Shown here: positions 27,063-38,884 of the stretch, piece by piece | Position numbering within the stretch: position 1 is the first letter of the stretch | Layout: every line of letters begins with the position of its first letter | From: Sorex araneus | Taxonomy: Eukaryota > Chordata > Mammalia > Eulipotyphla > Soricidae | DNA: 64,000 nt | NCBI RefSeq assembly: GCF_027595985.1 | Contig: NC_073302.1 | Span: forward strand, 98,006,734-98,070,733 | Direction of reading: 5' to 3' | The notes under the pieces: model-generated | The model's database searches: none | What the model saw: the letters and a program-made list of their open reading frames with translations, nothing else | Told to the model about the DNA's origin: nothing | Program-made: the position numbers and the translations under genes

Positions 27063-27399
27063 AGATTTATTCACCATTGACAATTTGTATCGGATGGGAT
27101 GATTCTCCCTCCCTCCTTTCCTTCTTTTCTTTCAATGTATAGACAATTATTTGGAAAAAAAAAAAAAGAAACCAAAAAAAAAAAATCCATGACTTAAGAG
27201 TCAATCACCTAAATGTATCAGTCTGATTAGGACTTTAACTTTCAAGTTTCCTTTGAAAGACTGATAGCTTTGTTCATTTATTTGACAACTGATTTCCTCC
27301 ACATTATATTGTTTTGTAGCTTTATTGCTGTCTTCTCGATCTCTCCTCCCTCTCTCTCTATCTTCACTCTTTGTTTTTCTCTCTCTTACTTTCTTACTT

Positions 27400-27495
27400 T
27401 CATTTTTTGTTCAGAACATTGTGTGCTCAGGGAGTACAGCTGGGTCTGTGCTCAGGGATCAGTCCTGGCAGGGTTCAGGGGAGCAGATGTGATGT
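27400..27495 (-). mobile_element. SOR SINE fragment (3' half)
   Basis: Antisense body only: GTGTGCTCAGGGAGTACAGC, GTGCTCAGGGATCAGTCCTG, GGTTCAGGGGA. Confidence 0.65.
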
Positions 27496-27499
27496 AAAG

Positions 27500-28136
27500 T
27501 CTTTCTTCTATCTTCATAAGACAAATACATCATTTCTATATAAAATAGATTTATTTTGTATCTATTCCTTTCGTTTAGGTTTCCTGAGTAGTTTGACAAA
27601 CTTAGAATATGTTTGAGACACTAACCCAACTCTTTTTTAAGTTCAAGAATATAGGAAACCTAGGAAACTCTTGATATTCAAAAACTTGAATGAAATTAAA
27701 GTTATATTAACATTACTTTTACTATGGATAGGCAACGATTTATATCTGTATAGTTAATCCATCATAATAACAAAATTATGTTCATAGTGTTAAAACCTGC
27801 TCTTTTTTAAATCAAGGAATAGAGGCCAAAAAAATGTTAAGCAATTCTCCCAAAGACACATGGTAGACTATAAACCTGGGATTCAAACCCGGCAATCTTG
27901 TGTGAGAGTCTATATTCCCAATAGTACGACGCTCAGCGGAAACCACAGGAAACAATGTCATAATGTGCAGCCACAACTAGAGCAAATTGCCTAACATAAT
28001 GAAAATAGATAAAATTTTTGCTCACTTTCCATTCTAAAGAAAGATTCATATAAACTAAAAAAGATTAGCTCATAAAAAATGTAGTGTTTCCTCCTCTCCA
28101 TAAATAAAAGAAAGCAACCCTGTGACATGTTTTCAT
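27500..28136. other. AT-rich intron
   Basis: Nothing recognised. Confidence 0.6.
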
Positions 28137-28206
28137 GTCATCTTGTTGCTCATCAATTTGCTTGAGCAGGCACCAGTAACGTCTCCATTTTGAGACTTGT
28201 TGTTAC
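28137..28206 (-). mobile_element. Hybrid SINE (RTE type), 5'-truncated
   Basis: Only the antisense RTE-derived 3' end: TTGTTGCTCATCAATTTGCT, GGCACCAGTAACGTCTCCAT, GACTTGTTGTTAC. Confidence 0.85.
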
Positions 28207-28552
28207 ACCTTATGATATAATGATTTTATAAATTAATTTTAATTAATAATAAAAAAGAGTTGGGATTAGTCTCATTTACGAGTGTCTGAAATTTTAAATC
28301 CAAAATTTTATCTCCTAGGTTATAAAATTATTTAACCAAACTTCATTTCTTTTGATATTCCTAATTTATTTTTCTGAATTCCATTTCCTAAAATAACTAA
28401 ATGATGATTCACAACTAAGATTATCTTTCTCTAGGTATTAAAAATAACATATTACCAAATTATAGAATATACTTGCTATATAATGATAAACCTTTATCTC
28501 ATCGAAACTCTAAATAAACTTGTATATCACCATCAGTCAAAAGTACTGCTAA

Positions 28553-28729
28553 TGGGGCTGGACTGATAGCATAGTGGGTAGGGTGTTTGCCTTGCACTCG
28601 GCCAACCCGGGTTCAAATCCCAGCATCCTATATGGTCCCCTGAGCACCGCCAGGAGTAATTCCTGAGTGCAGAGCCAGGAGTAACCCCTGTGCATTGCTG
28701 GGTGTGACCCAAAAAGCAAAAAAAAAACG
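28553..28729 (+). mobile_element. SOR SINE, poly(A) type
   Basis: Nearly complete copy with A10 tail. Imperfect flanking duplication GTACTGCTAA / GTACTGTTAA. Confidence 0.93.
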
Positions 28730-31700
28730 TACTGTTAACAATTTTGCAATGTTATTTTATACTCTATGTAAATGTTTAGTAAAAGAACCCAACAAAAAGT
28801 CTATGGAAGAATGTTTGGATGTTATCTTTCTCCAGATAATTAGGGGAAAATTTTTTGAAGAACTTCAGATACAGTATTTTCATGAATAACTGTTTGCTAT
28901 TTTCTACCTACAGTCTCACATACCTTTTAATGTATTTAATTTAGAGAGATCTACATAAAATACTCTCATAAATCCTTAAAAAACTATAATAGGACTCCTA
29001 TACAAGTTTTGAATTTTTAACATCCTGGAAATCTAAAGGAAATTAAGAAAATTAGAATTACTAAAATTATTTAGTCAGAAAAGAAAACCTTTTTAAAGTG
29101 AATAAAAGTGTCTTAATAAATATATTGACATAAAAATAAACATTGAAAATTATACCTATTTGTTCATATTTTCCATAATCTTGTGTAATATATGCTTCCT
29201 GGAAATGGAACCTATGAGTGAATGTTTCCATCTTCCACCTTGGTTTTTGTCTTCAAGACCATAAAGTGTGCTATGAAGGGATGAGAGGAGCCAATGAAAA
29301 TAAAGTGAAGAATTGTGGAAGTATTTCAATAACTCAAACTCCATATTCCCCCCAAATAACATCTAAAAGTATATAGCTTTGTTTTCCCTTTGAACACAAC
29401 CCACAGACAAAAAATTGCCATTTGGTATCACAGAGATTTAGGGGTGCTCTAAAAATACCGAAACAATTCATTTTGCAAGAAGAATGTCAAACACTAGAAA
29501 ACGCTTTATATTAAAATAAGGAATCATATAAATAATTTTATCCACATTATTCTAAGAGGAAGCAAGAAAAATAAAACAGCAAGACAAAAAAAAAAAAACC
29601 TAAAAAACAAAGCAAAACAAAACAAAAAAAGCCCTTGGAGGATCTGTCCGGAGTGCTGAAAAGGTTTACAGAAAGGCTGGATCCTTGAAAGGTGCATGAG
29701 CCAGAGATCAAGAAGTCGTATCTTTGTATGCCAACCATGATTCAAAACAGAAACCGAACACACGGAAGATAGAAATAGTTGCAACTGATTCATATGTCTG
29801 TAAATATATGAAGATAACTGGTAAATTAGCAGAGAAAATTTTCTGGGCTCCACAAGTAACATAAAGCATGCCTAACAAGATGTAGCATATCTAAGCACCC
29901 CAAACTCTCAAACAAATACCTATAAGGTTGTGTAACCATGAGAATATGCAGGAAAAAACTTGACTCATATCCCATTGAGGAAAGAGGCACATACAATAAC
30001 AAGCAATGCCTCCTTGTCTGCCTCACGTGGCCAGCAGTCAGCAATAAGAACGCAGATTAGCTCAATCTCAAGGAAATCAGAACAGCAGAACACCATAGAA
30101 TATGGGAAAGGCTGAAAGCGGTAGCTGTTTGCAGTACCACACTGAACATATCTTTCTGACCATTCAAGCTTATACTTCTGAGGAGGCAGCACCAAGATTA
30201 TGCCTAAAAAGGTACAACTGGCTGACAAGCTCTCCTGAATTTGCCTCCCCCAGCAGCTTCTCCAGGGAGATACGGGGACACTGACCATTCCCCCCGCAGT
30301 TCAAAGAGCACTTCCTTCAGATTCCTCACTTCTCACAGCTAAGTTCTAAGTCCAGGTCAGACTGTGAGCACTGCCTAGTTCACAGCCTATTCAGCTTTCA
30401 TACCCAAGCTGCTGACACACTGGATCCCCCTGGCATGTGGTCCAAACTCTCACTAGGAGATAGCTAACAGGCTTTTCATAAAAAGCAAAATGTGCTTCCA
30501 GAGCATTGGGGAGTCTCTGACCAGGATTCAGTGACTCTCTACCCCTGGTGAAAAAGCTGTGCTTTCTGAATCACCCACCATGCCCACCCCCCTTTCCTGC
30601 AGCAGGCATCAAGGTAGATCCCAGCAAAGAATCAATCTACTGTGAGGTGCTTGCCTTCTTTCAATCTCGACCACGCTTCTCTCAGTTTGGGGCTCCCAGG
30701 TGGTTTGGGGAAGAGGAGTCTGAATTTCCAGTCCTCCACACCTGGATTTGGAAGCATGAACTCAGATGTGGAAGCACACAACCTTTCTTTCTAAACCGTG
30801 GCCACCAGCCCCTCCATTACCCCATTTCTTTCTCCCTTTCTTTCAGGCTTAACGGTGACTGTTTACAAGGTTCTGGCCACCCCAGATCCACCTTTGTCAC
30901 CACGCAGAACCTAAACTAGAAGCAAGCTAATAACCCCACATCTTCCCAGTCCTGGGGACATTTGGATACACAGACACTTAGCCAGCTTACCCCCTGTTGG
31001 CCACGCAGCAGGAAAAGAGACGGTCTAATCAAGCCCCCATCACGGTGGCCCCGGGGGATCAGCAGGGCAGTGTTGCTCTCTCCAGTCCTGAGCTTGCCTC
31101 CCAGGACGATCTTAAGCTCATCTCCAGTGCTCAGGGTGTGCAGAACAGCAGAGCTGAGGGCGGCTCGTGCAGCAATCTCCTTGCTACAGAGAAAGGGGGA
31201 AGGGGAGGGAGTGGAGGAGGGAGGGGTGGTAGTTTGTATTTATAGAGAACAGAGTTCTCAGAGCAACTTTTTGGTGCCACCAAGTGGCACAGCGAGTTCC
31301 TTTAGGAACACAGACTCTTGGTTGAATTTGCATGGATAGATCAACTCCTCCTCAGGCAGCCAGATGCTCCTATGGTAGAGGGACTGAGAATGCAGTGAGG
31401 GGGGAACCCTAGGATATGAGTTCTCCCATGTGTGCCTCTCTATCACAGCTCCTGGGGGTGGACATCCATAAATCCAAAGAACACGGTGGAGCTGGCAGGA
31501 AAAGGGGTATGCACCTGTGCCCTCTTCAGACCAGTGGCAGAGGTGTCAAGGGCATGGGGAAAATGCCAGCTGCCTACAAAAGGTGGGTCTGGGAAATAGC
31601 TTGTGGAAAAATATGCTCATTTCTCATTTCTCCACTCACATTATAATATTCCCAGACTTCATTCTTAAAACCTCCTTTCTACCAGACAGAACGCTCAACC

Positions 31701-32629
31701 TATAACATGAGATGTCATTTATTGTTTGCATGTCAACTCCAGATTATTTCTCTGGCTCTCTAAATTACAAACAAAAAAACTTCACGGTTTGTCACAGGCA
31801 TCCTTCTTTAATTCTCTTTTAAAATAGCATGTGGCTATAGGTTCTGTGTATCCAAACCTACCTAGACAAACTCCAGATTTCCTTATCTCTCATCTGAATG
31901 AGATTCTGCTCACCCCTTTTTAAGTCCTCTGTGCATTCATTACTCCGATAGCACCCTCAAGGGCTTGCAGATACCTTTAGCACATCCACAGAGACCACAG
32001 AGAATGTCCTGATGCTTCCTTTTCTGAGACCTTCTCCCTTGTATACCAATGCTCAAAACAGTACAAGCACAGAATCCTGTGTTCCCAAGTACAGAACCTT
32101 TTCATTTTGCAGATAGAAGACTTGAATACCCAAGGGTTAAGGGACTTACTCAAGGTCATATTTTCCCCCAGAGACCCGCACAGGTTCTCCTCAGAGTGGG
32201 AATGGATGGCTTCCGGGCAGCTTCTCCTACCACCATACAACCCCCTCAGTCACAGCAGCTCAGCCTTGCTTCCCTCTCCCCACATTTGGCTAAAGTTTCC
32301 TAAATGAATCTAGATTAAGAATATCTTCTAGCCCATGGGGGGGTCGCATGAAGTTGAGCTTATTGATCATTAGTTTCATATGCACCCCCATAGAAATTCC
32401 CTTGTTTTTAAAAACCTCTTTCTTCCGGCAGTGTAGTCATGAAGTGCTATTTTAAAAATGGAATGCTGGCATTCACACCAACCTAGTCCCTCTTTTGCTA
32501 TCTCTTTTCAGGATGAAATGCTGGTTTTCAGTTCCCTAAAAATATAGTAGCAGCCCATGGCCTTAAAGATAAAGAAGCCCCCTCCATCGCGAAATGCACC
32601 ATTCTGAGCCTGCATGTATAGGTATGCAA
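28730..32629. other. Repeat-poor intron leading to the CpG island
   Basis: No recognised transposon. GC content rises from about 29.6 kb. No frame is convincingly coding. Low repeat density near a presumed promoter may mark regulatory DNA, but nothing specific can be named. Confidence 0.5.
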
Positions 32630-32800
32630 GAAGAAGGAGGGGAGGGAGGGTGGCAAGGGAAGGAGGAGGGTGAGAGAGAGGGAGCTGCAAGAAGAGAGGG
32701 AGGGAGGGGAGGGGAGAGGGAGGAGGGAGAGAGGGAGGGGGACAGAGAGAAGGAAAAAGAGAGAGGGAGAGAGCGAGAGGGAAAGCGGGAGGGAGACCCA
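32630..32800. repeat. Polypurine tract (GA/GGA rich)
   Basis: About 170 bases are almost entirely purine on the plus strand (GGAGG, GAGAG and AGGGA units). As transcribed from the minus strand it would be a CT-rich leader or promoter-proximal tract just downstream of the CpG island. Long mirror-like purine runs can form triplex DNA. Confidence 0.8.
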
Positions 32801-32869
32801 AACCCCTCCCTTGGCTCTGACCGCGATTCGGGCTGATTTTTTTTAGTTCCTTTTCTATGGAAACGAGCC

Positions 32870-33460
32870 CACTTACACCCCCCAATCCTGCAAATAAAAG
32901 CCCGGCGCTCCCGCTGGGTCTCCCGGCCCACACGCGTCCTTGCGGGTGACTTCCCGCAACTTGCGAGACCCCGCGGGGTGGCCGCCCTGCCCGCCCCCGC
33001 CCCGCTGCCCGCCCGGACGGCGCTCACCGGCTCCTGCTTGGCTCCCGCTCCCGCCGCTGCGCCCGCGCGCCCGGGGATGGGGCGGGGGCGTGGGGCGCGC
33101 ACGGGCACGGGCCGCGCTCCCGAGCCGCAGCACCGCGGGCCCCGCCGGGCACCGCTGGGCAGCTGATAGGGCACCGGCGGGCACGGGCTGGGCAGAGGGC
33201 AGGGCAGCAGGAAGGGCAGCGGGCACGGGCTGGGCAGCCGATAGGCACCGGGCGGGCACGGGCTGGGCAGTGGGCAGGGCAGCGGGCAGGGCGGCGGGCA
33301 GCGAACACAGATTGGGCAGTGGGCAGCTTGCACGGCCTGAGCACCGGACAGGGCAGCGGGCAGGGCGGCGGGCTGGGCATTGGCCGGGCACCGGGCAGGG
33401 CAGCGGACAGCGGGCACAGGGCCGGCCCCGCGCTGTGTGCCAGGAGAGGCTGGCCAGGTA
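32870..33460 (-). promoter_or_regulatory. CpG island, candidate GRM5 promoter and non-coding first exon
   Basis: This is the only long GC- and CpG-dense block in the window (many CG dinucleotides, GGGCGGG and CCCGCCC boxes). It lies about 16 kb upstream of the GRM5 coding exon, and the leader needs a remote first exon. The left part (to about 33,130) is unique-looking sequence; the right part is a GC minisatellite. No exact start site or donor can be fixed by eye. Long open frames here, Pro/Arg/Ala-rich in every frame, are composition artefacts. Confidence 0.55.
33150..33425. repeat. GC-rich minisatellite next to the CpG island
   Basis: Irregular tandem units of about 20-40 bp built on GGGCAGCGGGCAGGGC and GGGCACGGGCTGGGCAG fill this stretch. 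G-runs recur every 5-10 bases on the plus strand, so it could form G-quadruplexes. Probably variable in copy number. Confidence 0.85.
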
Positions 33461-35833
33461 GACTGTCAGCGGCGTTCACACCCTGCACGGAGAGGAGGAG
33501 GTGTCCCTGCTGGAGGATGGGGGGGACCAGGGCACCCCAAAGGGCCCAGGGCAAGGGTTGGAAGGATAGCTTCCTGATGCCATGGTCTGTCTGCGAACAG
33601 GTCCTGCCCCATCCACTGACAGCCCCCCCTCTTAAAGCCATTAGGTACCTTTGACTTCCTGGAGTGGCTCTGTTCCTTCCCTGGCACCCGCACAGCTGAC
33701 CAAGATGTAAGAACTGCTGAGGTTATCTCTGAGCTCCAGAACAGAAATTTCTGTCGCTGAAAGATATTGATATGAACTATGTGCATGGATTCATTTAAAG
33801 AAAAGACAGACTTGACAAAAATGTGCTTATTGCTACGCCCACTTTATTTCCCCAGCTGAATATTGGAATCCAGGTGGCTTGAGGTCTGGGATGAAAGATG
33901 AAGACACTAAATAACATGCATTGCTAATCTCTGTTATTAGATTTCCCACCAGATCAGGCAAATCTTTCTTTGATAGCTTCCAGAATCAACCCGAGGAAAA
34001 ATTAAAATGACATTTACCTATGACACCGTAGTGACTTTACAACAATATCTTTTTCTTCTGTTTTTTTTAACTATTCTGTTGATATTGTTGTTTTTGAAAT
34101 TCTCTTACTGCAATCCACAAAGAAAGTTTCTAGCACTTTGCAGAGGCCAAAAAAAAAGAAGTGTTCATATAATTGAATAAGAAATAAGAAATATGGTTAG
34201 AGATAAGGGGGGACACAGTTTGAGGGAAATGAAGGGAACCAACCATTATTAGATGATTCTGGTGATGTGTGATGTATAAATGGCTTGCCATTCCTATTAA
34301 TAATGGCACTGTGGCAAAGAGGACAAGTCACAGATCTGATCCTGCACAGAACAGTTAGCTCTGAGTGAGCACAGGGCACACCTGTCTTCCTGCTCAAGGA
34401 GGATCTGCTAAAAAGAAACCTATAAATGGCTTGGCTTGAGTGAGGCAAAGGGGTTGTCAGTACTTAAACTCTTCAATTTCCTACATAGATCACCTATTCT
34501 GCTCTTTCTCGGGCTTGAGACAAAAAGATAATTAAAAATATATGTAAAATTATATCAGAGATGATAAAACATTTAACAAATGTAAAATATAGTATATCTG
34601 GTTATGTCCTACACCCTAAAAATCCAAAATACAAAATATCTCTCCTGTTGAACAATAGATATTTTTCAGAGAGAATGAAAACATAATGATACAGAATTGA
34701 ATTGCTCAGTGAGATTTCGCAATGCAATCTTACTTCATATTTTGTAAAATAAAGTCTGGTAAAACCAATATTTATAAACAATGTTTGTTTGAAGTTCTCA
34801 AAATAAGTTCTGGTAATTGTTCAAAGGCATAGTTTTGGTATTAATTATCCTTGATTGCACTATCACAACACTGCATTTCCTGTATAGAAAGTAAAAAATG
34901 ATTGAAAAATTTGTTTCCACAATTGATTTTAAGACAGAAGAAACTTTATTGATTCTTTCCTCCTGCATGACATCAGGAACTTAAAAATTTCATCTTAAAA
35001 ATACATCAAGAGCCCTACTACTTATAATTGCCTCGCAAATACCACATTGAATGAAGCCATCATTATTTTTCTACCTCGCTCATAGCAATAGCTTCCAAAT
35101 GAATCTGTCATCTTGCATCTTACTTTTCTCTGAGTAGTTTATTAAACACAGCTGAATTTTTTTTATGAAGTTGACTTTTATAAAGTTGACTGTCTAGTGG
35201 ATTTTCATTTTGATTTAAGAATCTATGTGCAGCCCAGGAGTAAAATGCAGGCCTATATGCATGAGACCAGGTATTGTATATATGTATATGCATATGTATG
35301 TATATCTGTCATTGCTAAAATATGCTGATTGCCTTGGCCTTGACAGTGCTCTTTAATTTTCCCTTAGGTCTTGCCTTGCTGTTTATAGATGCCACTTTGG
35401 GTGTCATTGCTGAAGTTATGTCAATTTCTTAAAATACAAAAACAATGAAAATTTCTTTCATGAAATGATACATATAATGCTACTTTTCTACAACAGAACT
35501 TTATTCCAACTTGAATTTAATCCTCTCAAAACCAGCCACAGCTTTTTCAAATAAGTTGATATAATATTCTAAGTTCTTTGTTGCCATTTCAAGTATATTT
35601 ACAGTCATATTGAGATTGTAATATCTCAAGAAATCACTTTCTTCAGAATAAGGAGCAATTCCTCATCTGATAAAATTTTATCTTAATGCAATTATTTAGT
35701 CACCTCTTCCTGTTGTGATTCTAATTATGTTTTTCTTTCTTTAAAGTAACATTAGTTTAACTCCAGTGGAGTTACTTCCTTCACTGAAGTCTGAAATGTC
35801 TAAAAGTCATCTATGAGGGCCAAAATAAACTTT
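33461..35833. other. Unique sequence upstream of the presumed GRM5 promoter
   Basis: The first ~300 bp are moderately GC-rich, then AT-rich. No gene or repeat recognised apart from a TATATG simple repeat near 35,275-35,305. Confidence 0.6.
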
Positions 35834-35843
35834 TCAAATTCTT

Positions 35844-36018
35844 TTTCTTTTCTTTTGTTTTGGGGTCACACCCGGTGATCCTCAGGGTTTACTCCTGGCT
35901 CTGCACTCAGGAATTACTTCTGGCGGTGCTCAGGGGACCATATAGGATGCTGGGAATTGAACCGGGTTGGCCACATGCAAGACAAATGCCCTACCCGCTG
36001 TGCTATCACTCCAGCCCC
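35844..36018 (-). mobile_element. SOR SINE, poly(A) type, with target duplication
   Basis: Antisense copy from the TTTTCTTTTGTTTTGGGGTC tail to CACTCCAGCCCC. Flanked by TCAAATTCTT at 35834-35843 and 36019-36028. Confidence 0.94.
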
Positions 36019-36037
36019 TCAAATTCTTGTTAACCTT

Positions 36038-36210
36038 CTTTTTTTTGCTTCTTGGATCACAACTGGTGATGCTCAGGATTTATTCCTGGGCTGCACTCAG
36101 GAATTAGTCCTGGTGGTGCTCAGGAGATTATATGGGATGCTGGGGATTGAACACAGATCAGCTGCATGCTAGGCAAATGCCCTACCTGCATACTATCACT
36201 CTGGCTCCAC
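36038..36210 (-). mobile_element. SOR SINE, poly(A) type
   Basis: Second antisense copy directly after the previous one: TTTGCTTCTTGGATCACAAC, CAGGAATTAGTCCTGGTGGT, GCCCTACCTGCATACTATCA. Confidence 0.9.
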
Positions 36211-36239
36211 TCTCATTAACATATATATTTTTTAATGTA

Positions 36240-36460
36240 GGATTTGCACGGCAGAGCCTGGCAAGCTACCTGTGGCATACTCAATATGCCAAAAACAGTA
36301 ACAACGACAGTCCTCATTCCCCTGATCCTGAAAGAGCCCCCAGTATACCATAGGTCTACACTAGCACGTGACAGGGATCAATGGAGACGTTACTGGGGCC
36401 TGCTTGAGCAAATCGATGAACAAGGGAATGACAGTGATACAGTGACACATGAATGTGTCA
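36240..36460 (+). mobile_element. RTE internal-deletion derivative
   Basis: RTE 5'UTR-like part (GGCAGAGCCTGGCAAGCTAC, ATATGCCAAAAACAGTAACA, CCTGATCCTGAAAGAGCCCC) joined to a longer RTE 3' end than in the SINEs, starting CTAGCACGTGACAGGGATCA, the codons for the LARDRD part of the RTE C-terminus. Tail CAGTGATACAGTGACAC. It lacks the tRNA head. Confidence 0.85.
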
Positions 36461-36504
36461 CTGCTATTTATTCAGCCATTGATTAAAATTGAATTGGGCA
36501 TAAA

Positions 36505-37530
36505 TTCCACATTACTTTTTAAATTCATTATGTTAATTTTATTTTATTATATTATTATTTTTAATCACTGTGAGATACAGTTACAAAGCTTTCCTGTTTG
36601 AGTTTGTCATACAATGATTGATCACCCAACACTCCACCAATTCACATCTTCCACCATCAAGATCCTCAGTACCCCCACCCCATTCCATCCCTTCCCTGCC
36701 TCTATGGCAGACAATCTCCCCCATACTCTCTTTTGTATTGCTTGTTATGAATAGCATAAAATGTCATGCTGCCGCAAGAGCCCATGTGCTCCTGGAATTC
36801 TAAAATTTTAGATAATTAGGGTCTGGAGAAATCTCTGCAGTAAGCTGTTTGATTAGGAGATTCTTTTGTGTGTCTCTGGATCGTGGCTGTTAAGGAGCTT
36901 AAGTAGTAGCCGGGAAAAAATTGTGGGTGTGGCCTCCAGGGTCCCATGGTGATGGGGTAGGGGGGATGAGAAGGACTGGCCCATTCCCTATCCCTTGAGG
37001 CCAGGAGTTTGCTGTCATTGAACCTGAGTACATGCACTTTTCATTGAGCTATGGAAGTTAGCAGCCGCCAAGATTTTTTAGGGGACAAGTGGAGGGACGA
37101 TGCCTATCCCTGTCTGAGGCACTCCAGTGAAGTCGGCCTGCCTTGAAGTCCAGAGGCATCTCTGAAGCGAGCTGCTTGGTTCTGAGATTCCTTTGTGTGT
37201 CTCTGGATCATGGCCTTTGTTTCCATATTTTTAAGAGAAATAAACTATTGGCATCTGCTTTTCAGGGCTTACCCGCTTGCCTGCAGTGTGCTGTGTTGTT
37301 AGCTCTAACAGCAACTTTTGATCTCTTTCGAGATTTATGGGTATCTGAAACAAGGCCAGTAAATGAGCTTGTATAGCTGAGCCAGAGGTGGTTTGTGGTT
37401 TTGGCTCCCACATACCTAAGTTTGGGCAGTTTAATTTCTTGGTAAACTCAGCCCCAAGTTGTTGGGGTCCAGCCAAAGGCATGACAGCAATTTTGGGGTA
37501 TCAGAAAGCCTGAAGGCACCATCAGGCTGC
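36505..37530 (-). mobile_element. L1-tailed element, antisense, with internal duplication
   Basis: Starts with the antisense L1 3' end (AATCACTGTGAGATACAGTT, ACAAAGCTTTCCTGTTTGAG, CACCATCAAGATCCTCAGTA). Further in, a ~325-bp-spaced duplication is visible: TTTTGTGTGTCTCTGGATCG near 36,865 and CTTTGTGTGTCTCTGGATCA near 37,190. The 5' limit is uncertain. Confidence 0.6.
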
Positions 37531-37579
37531 TGATGCACTCACCCTGCAGGTACAGGTTAGCCTGGTGGCAGCACCATAC

Positions 37580-38790
37580 TCCCTTTTGTTAATCTTGATA
37601 TCCTTACCTTCTTCCATGTCATATATGTTATTAATGGCATCTAGAATAATAAATCATTTTCAGAAGTCCAGTTCCATCAGAGAAATTACTATCTATAGCT
37701 ACCATAGCCTTTTCAAATAGGTATTTTAACAAACAGTTCGAAATAGCATTGTGAGCTGTAAGTCGAGTAATGGATGTTGTTTTAACAGACTTGGAAGCAA
37801 CATCTATTTTCCTACATCAGCATCAATACTATTGGGTTACTGGGTGCATTGCCAATTAGCAGTAATATTTTGAAAGAAAACTTTTTTATTTTTCAGGGTA
37901 GCAGATCCCAAAAGTGGACTAAAAATATCCAGTAAAACATGCTGTAAACAAAGATGCTTCATATAGATTTGATATCCACTTATAGAACACATATAGCAAT
38001 AAGTCATGAAAATAGCCAGGAGTGGCCCCAAAACAAAATTTAAAGGAGAAAAAAATACAAGTAGAATATCTTTATTATATTAGGGTAAATTATTATGATA
38101 AATTGATTTAAGGTATGTCACATGGTAAATATTGGCTTTCATTTAAATTGACCAATGAACTGTAGCACTATAGCACTGTAGTCCCATTGTTCATTGATTT
38201 TCTCGAGTGGACATCAGTAACATCTTCATTGTGAGACTTGTTGTTACATAGTGTATTGAATACACCATGGCTAGCTTGCCAGGCTCTGCTGTGGGGGTGG
38301 GATACTCTCAGTAGCTTGCCGGGCTCTCTGAGAGGGATGGAGGAATTGAACCTGGGTCGGCCACATGCAAGGTGAAATCCTTACCCGCTGTGCTATTGCT
38401 CCAGTTCACCAATCAACTTTAGCCACTAGTAAGAGCATCATTTTGTTCTTTCCTCTCTGGTTCTGATGTCATAGATGGCACCTGATTCTAATAGAAGGTT
38501 GTGTCGTTTCCTTTGAAATAGCTGTTAATCAGTGTAGCTACTTCAATAATGCTTTATATTTTCTCTATTACTTGGTGTCACTTCTCCATCTGTTCTTAAT
38601 GCTTTAATAAGCTTTATTATGTTGTGAAAATGATGCTTTCACTTAAATTTCTTGACTTATGCTAGCTTAAAATTTCTCTTCTGCTAGCTTTTAAATTTCT
38701 TTTCTACAACTCTGTCAATTTTCATAGAAGTGAGATCAGTTAGGCTCTATGTTTTATTAGACTTTAGACTAAAGTAATGTATTTTTCTAT
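37580..38790 (-). pseudogene. Tigger-type (pogo) DNA transposon fossil, transposase remnant
   Basis: Antisense similarity to the mammalian Tigger transposase: the plus strand shows CCAATTAGCAGTAATATTTT, AGTAAAACATGCTGTAAACA and ATAGATGGCACCTGATTCTA in the order seen in Tigger1-like elements. The frame is destroyed by many stops. Interrupted by the hybrid SINE at 38,160-38,407. Such elements stopped moving long ago in mammals. Confidence 0.75.
38160..38407 (-). mobile_element. Hybrid SINE (RTE type), inserted in the Tigger fossil
   Basis: Antisense tail CTGTAGCACTATAGCACTGT, RTE 3' end, body and head (CTTACCCGCTGTGCTATTGC). Flanked by ACCAATGAAC / ACCAATCAAC. Confidence 0.92.
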
Positions 38791-38884
38791 ATAGGCCATG
38801 AAAACATTCTTAATATTAAAAATATTAAATGAAGTAGTGCTTTCAATTTCCTTCTCTAATGTTTTCTTTGCATTTATATCTCAG

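Noticed and set aside
29965-30288. 107-codon minus-strand frame
   Set aside because: No recognisable domain, no splice context and overlapping frames of similar length; treated as chance.
32563-33417. Long minus-strand open frame (284 codons) and others across the CpG island
   Set aside because: Several overlapping frames on both strands are open at once, all Pro/Ala/Arg/Gly-rich. This is the effect of GC content and a tandem repeat; no domain is visible.
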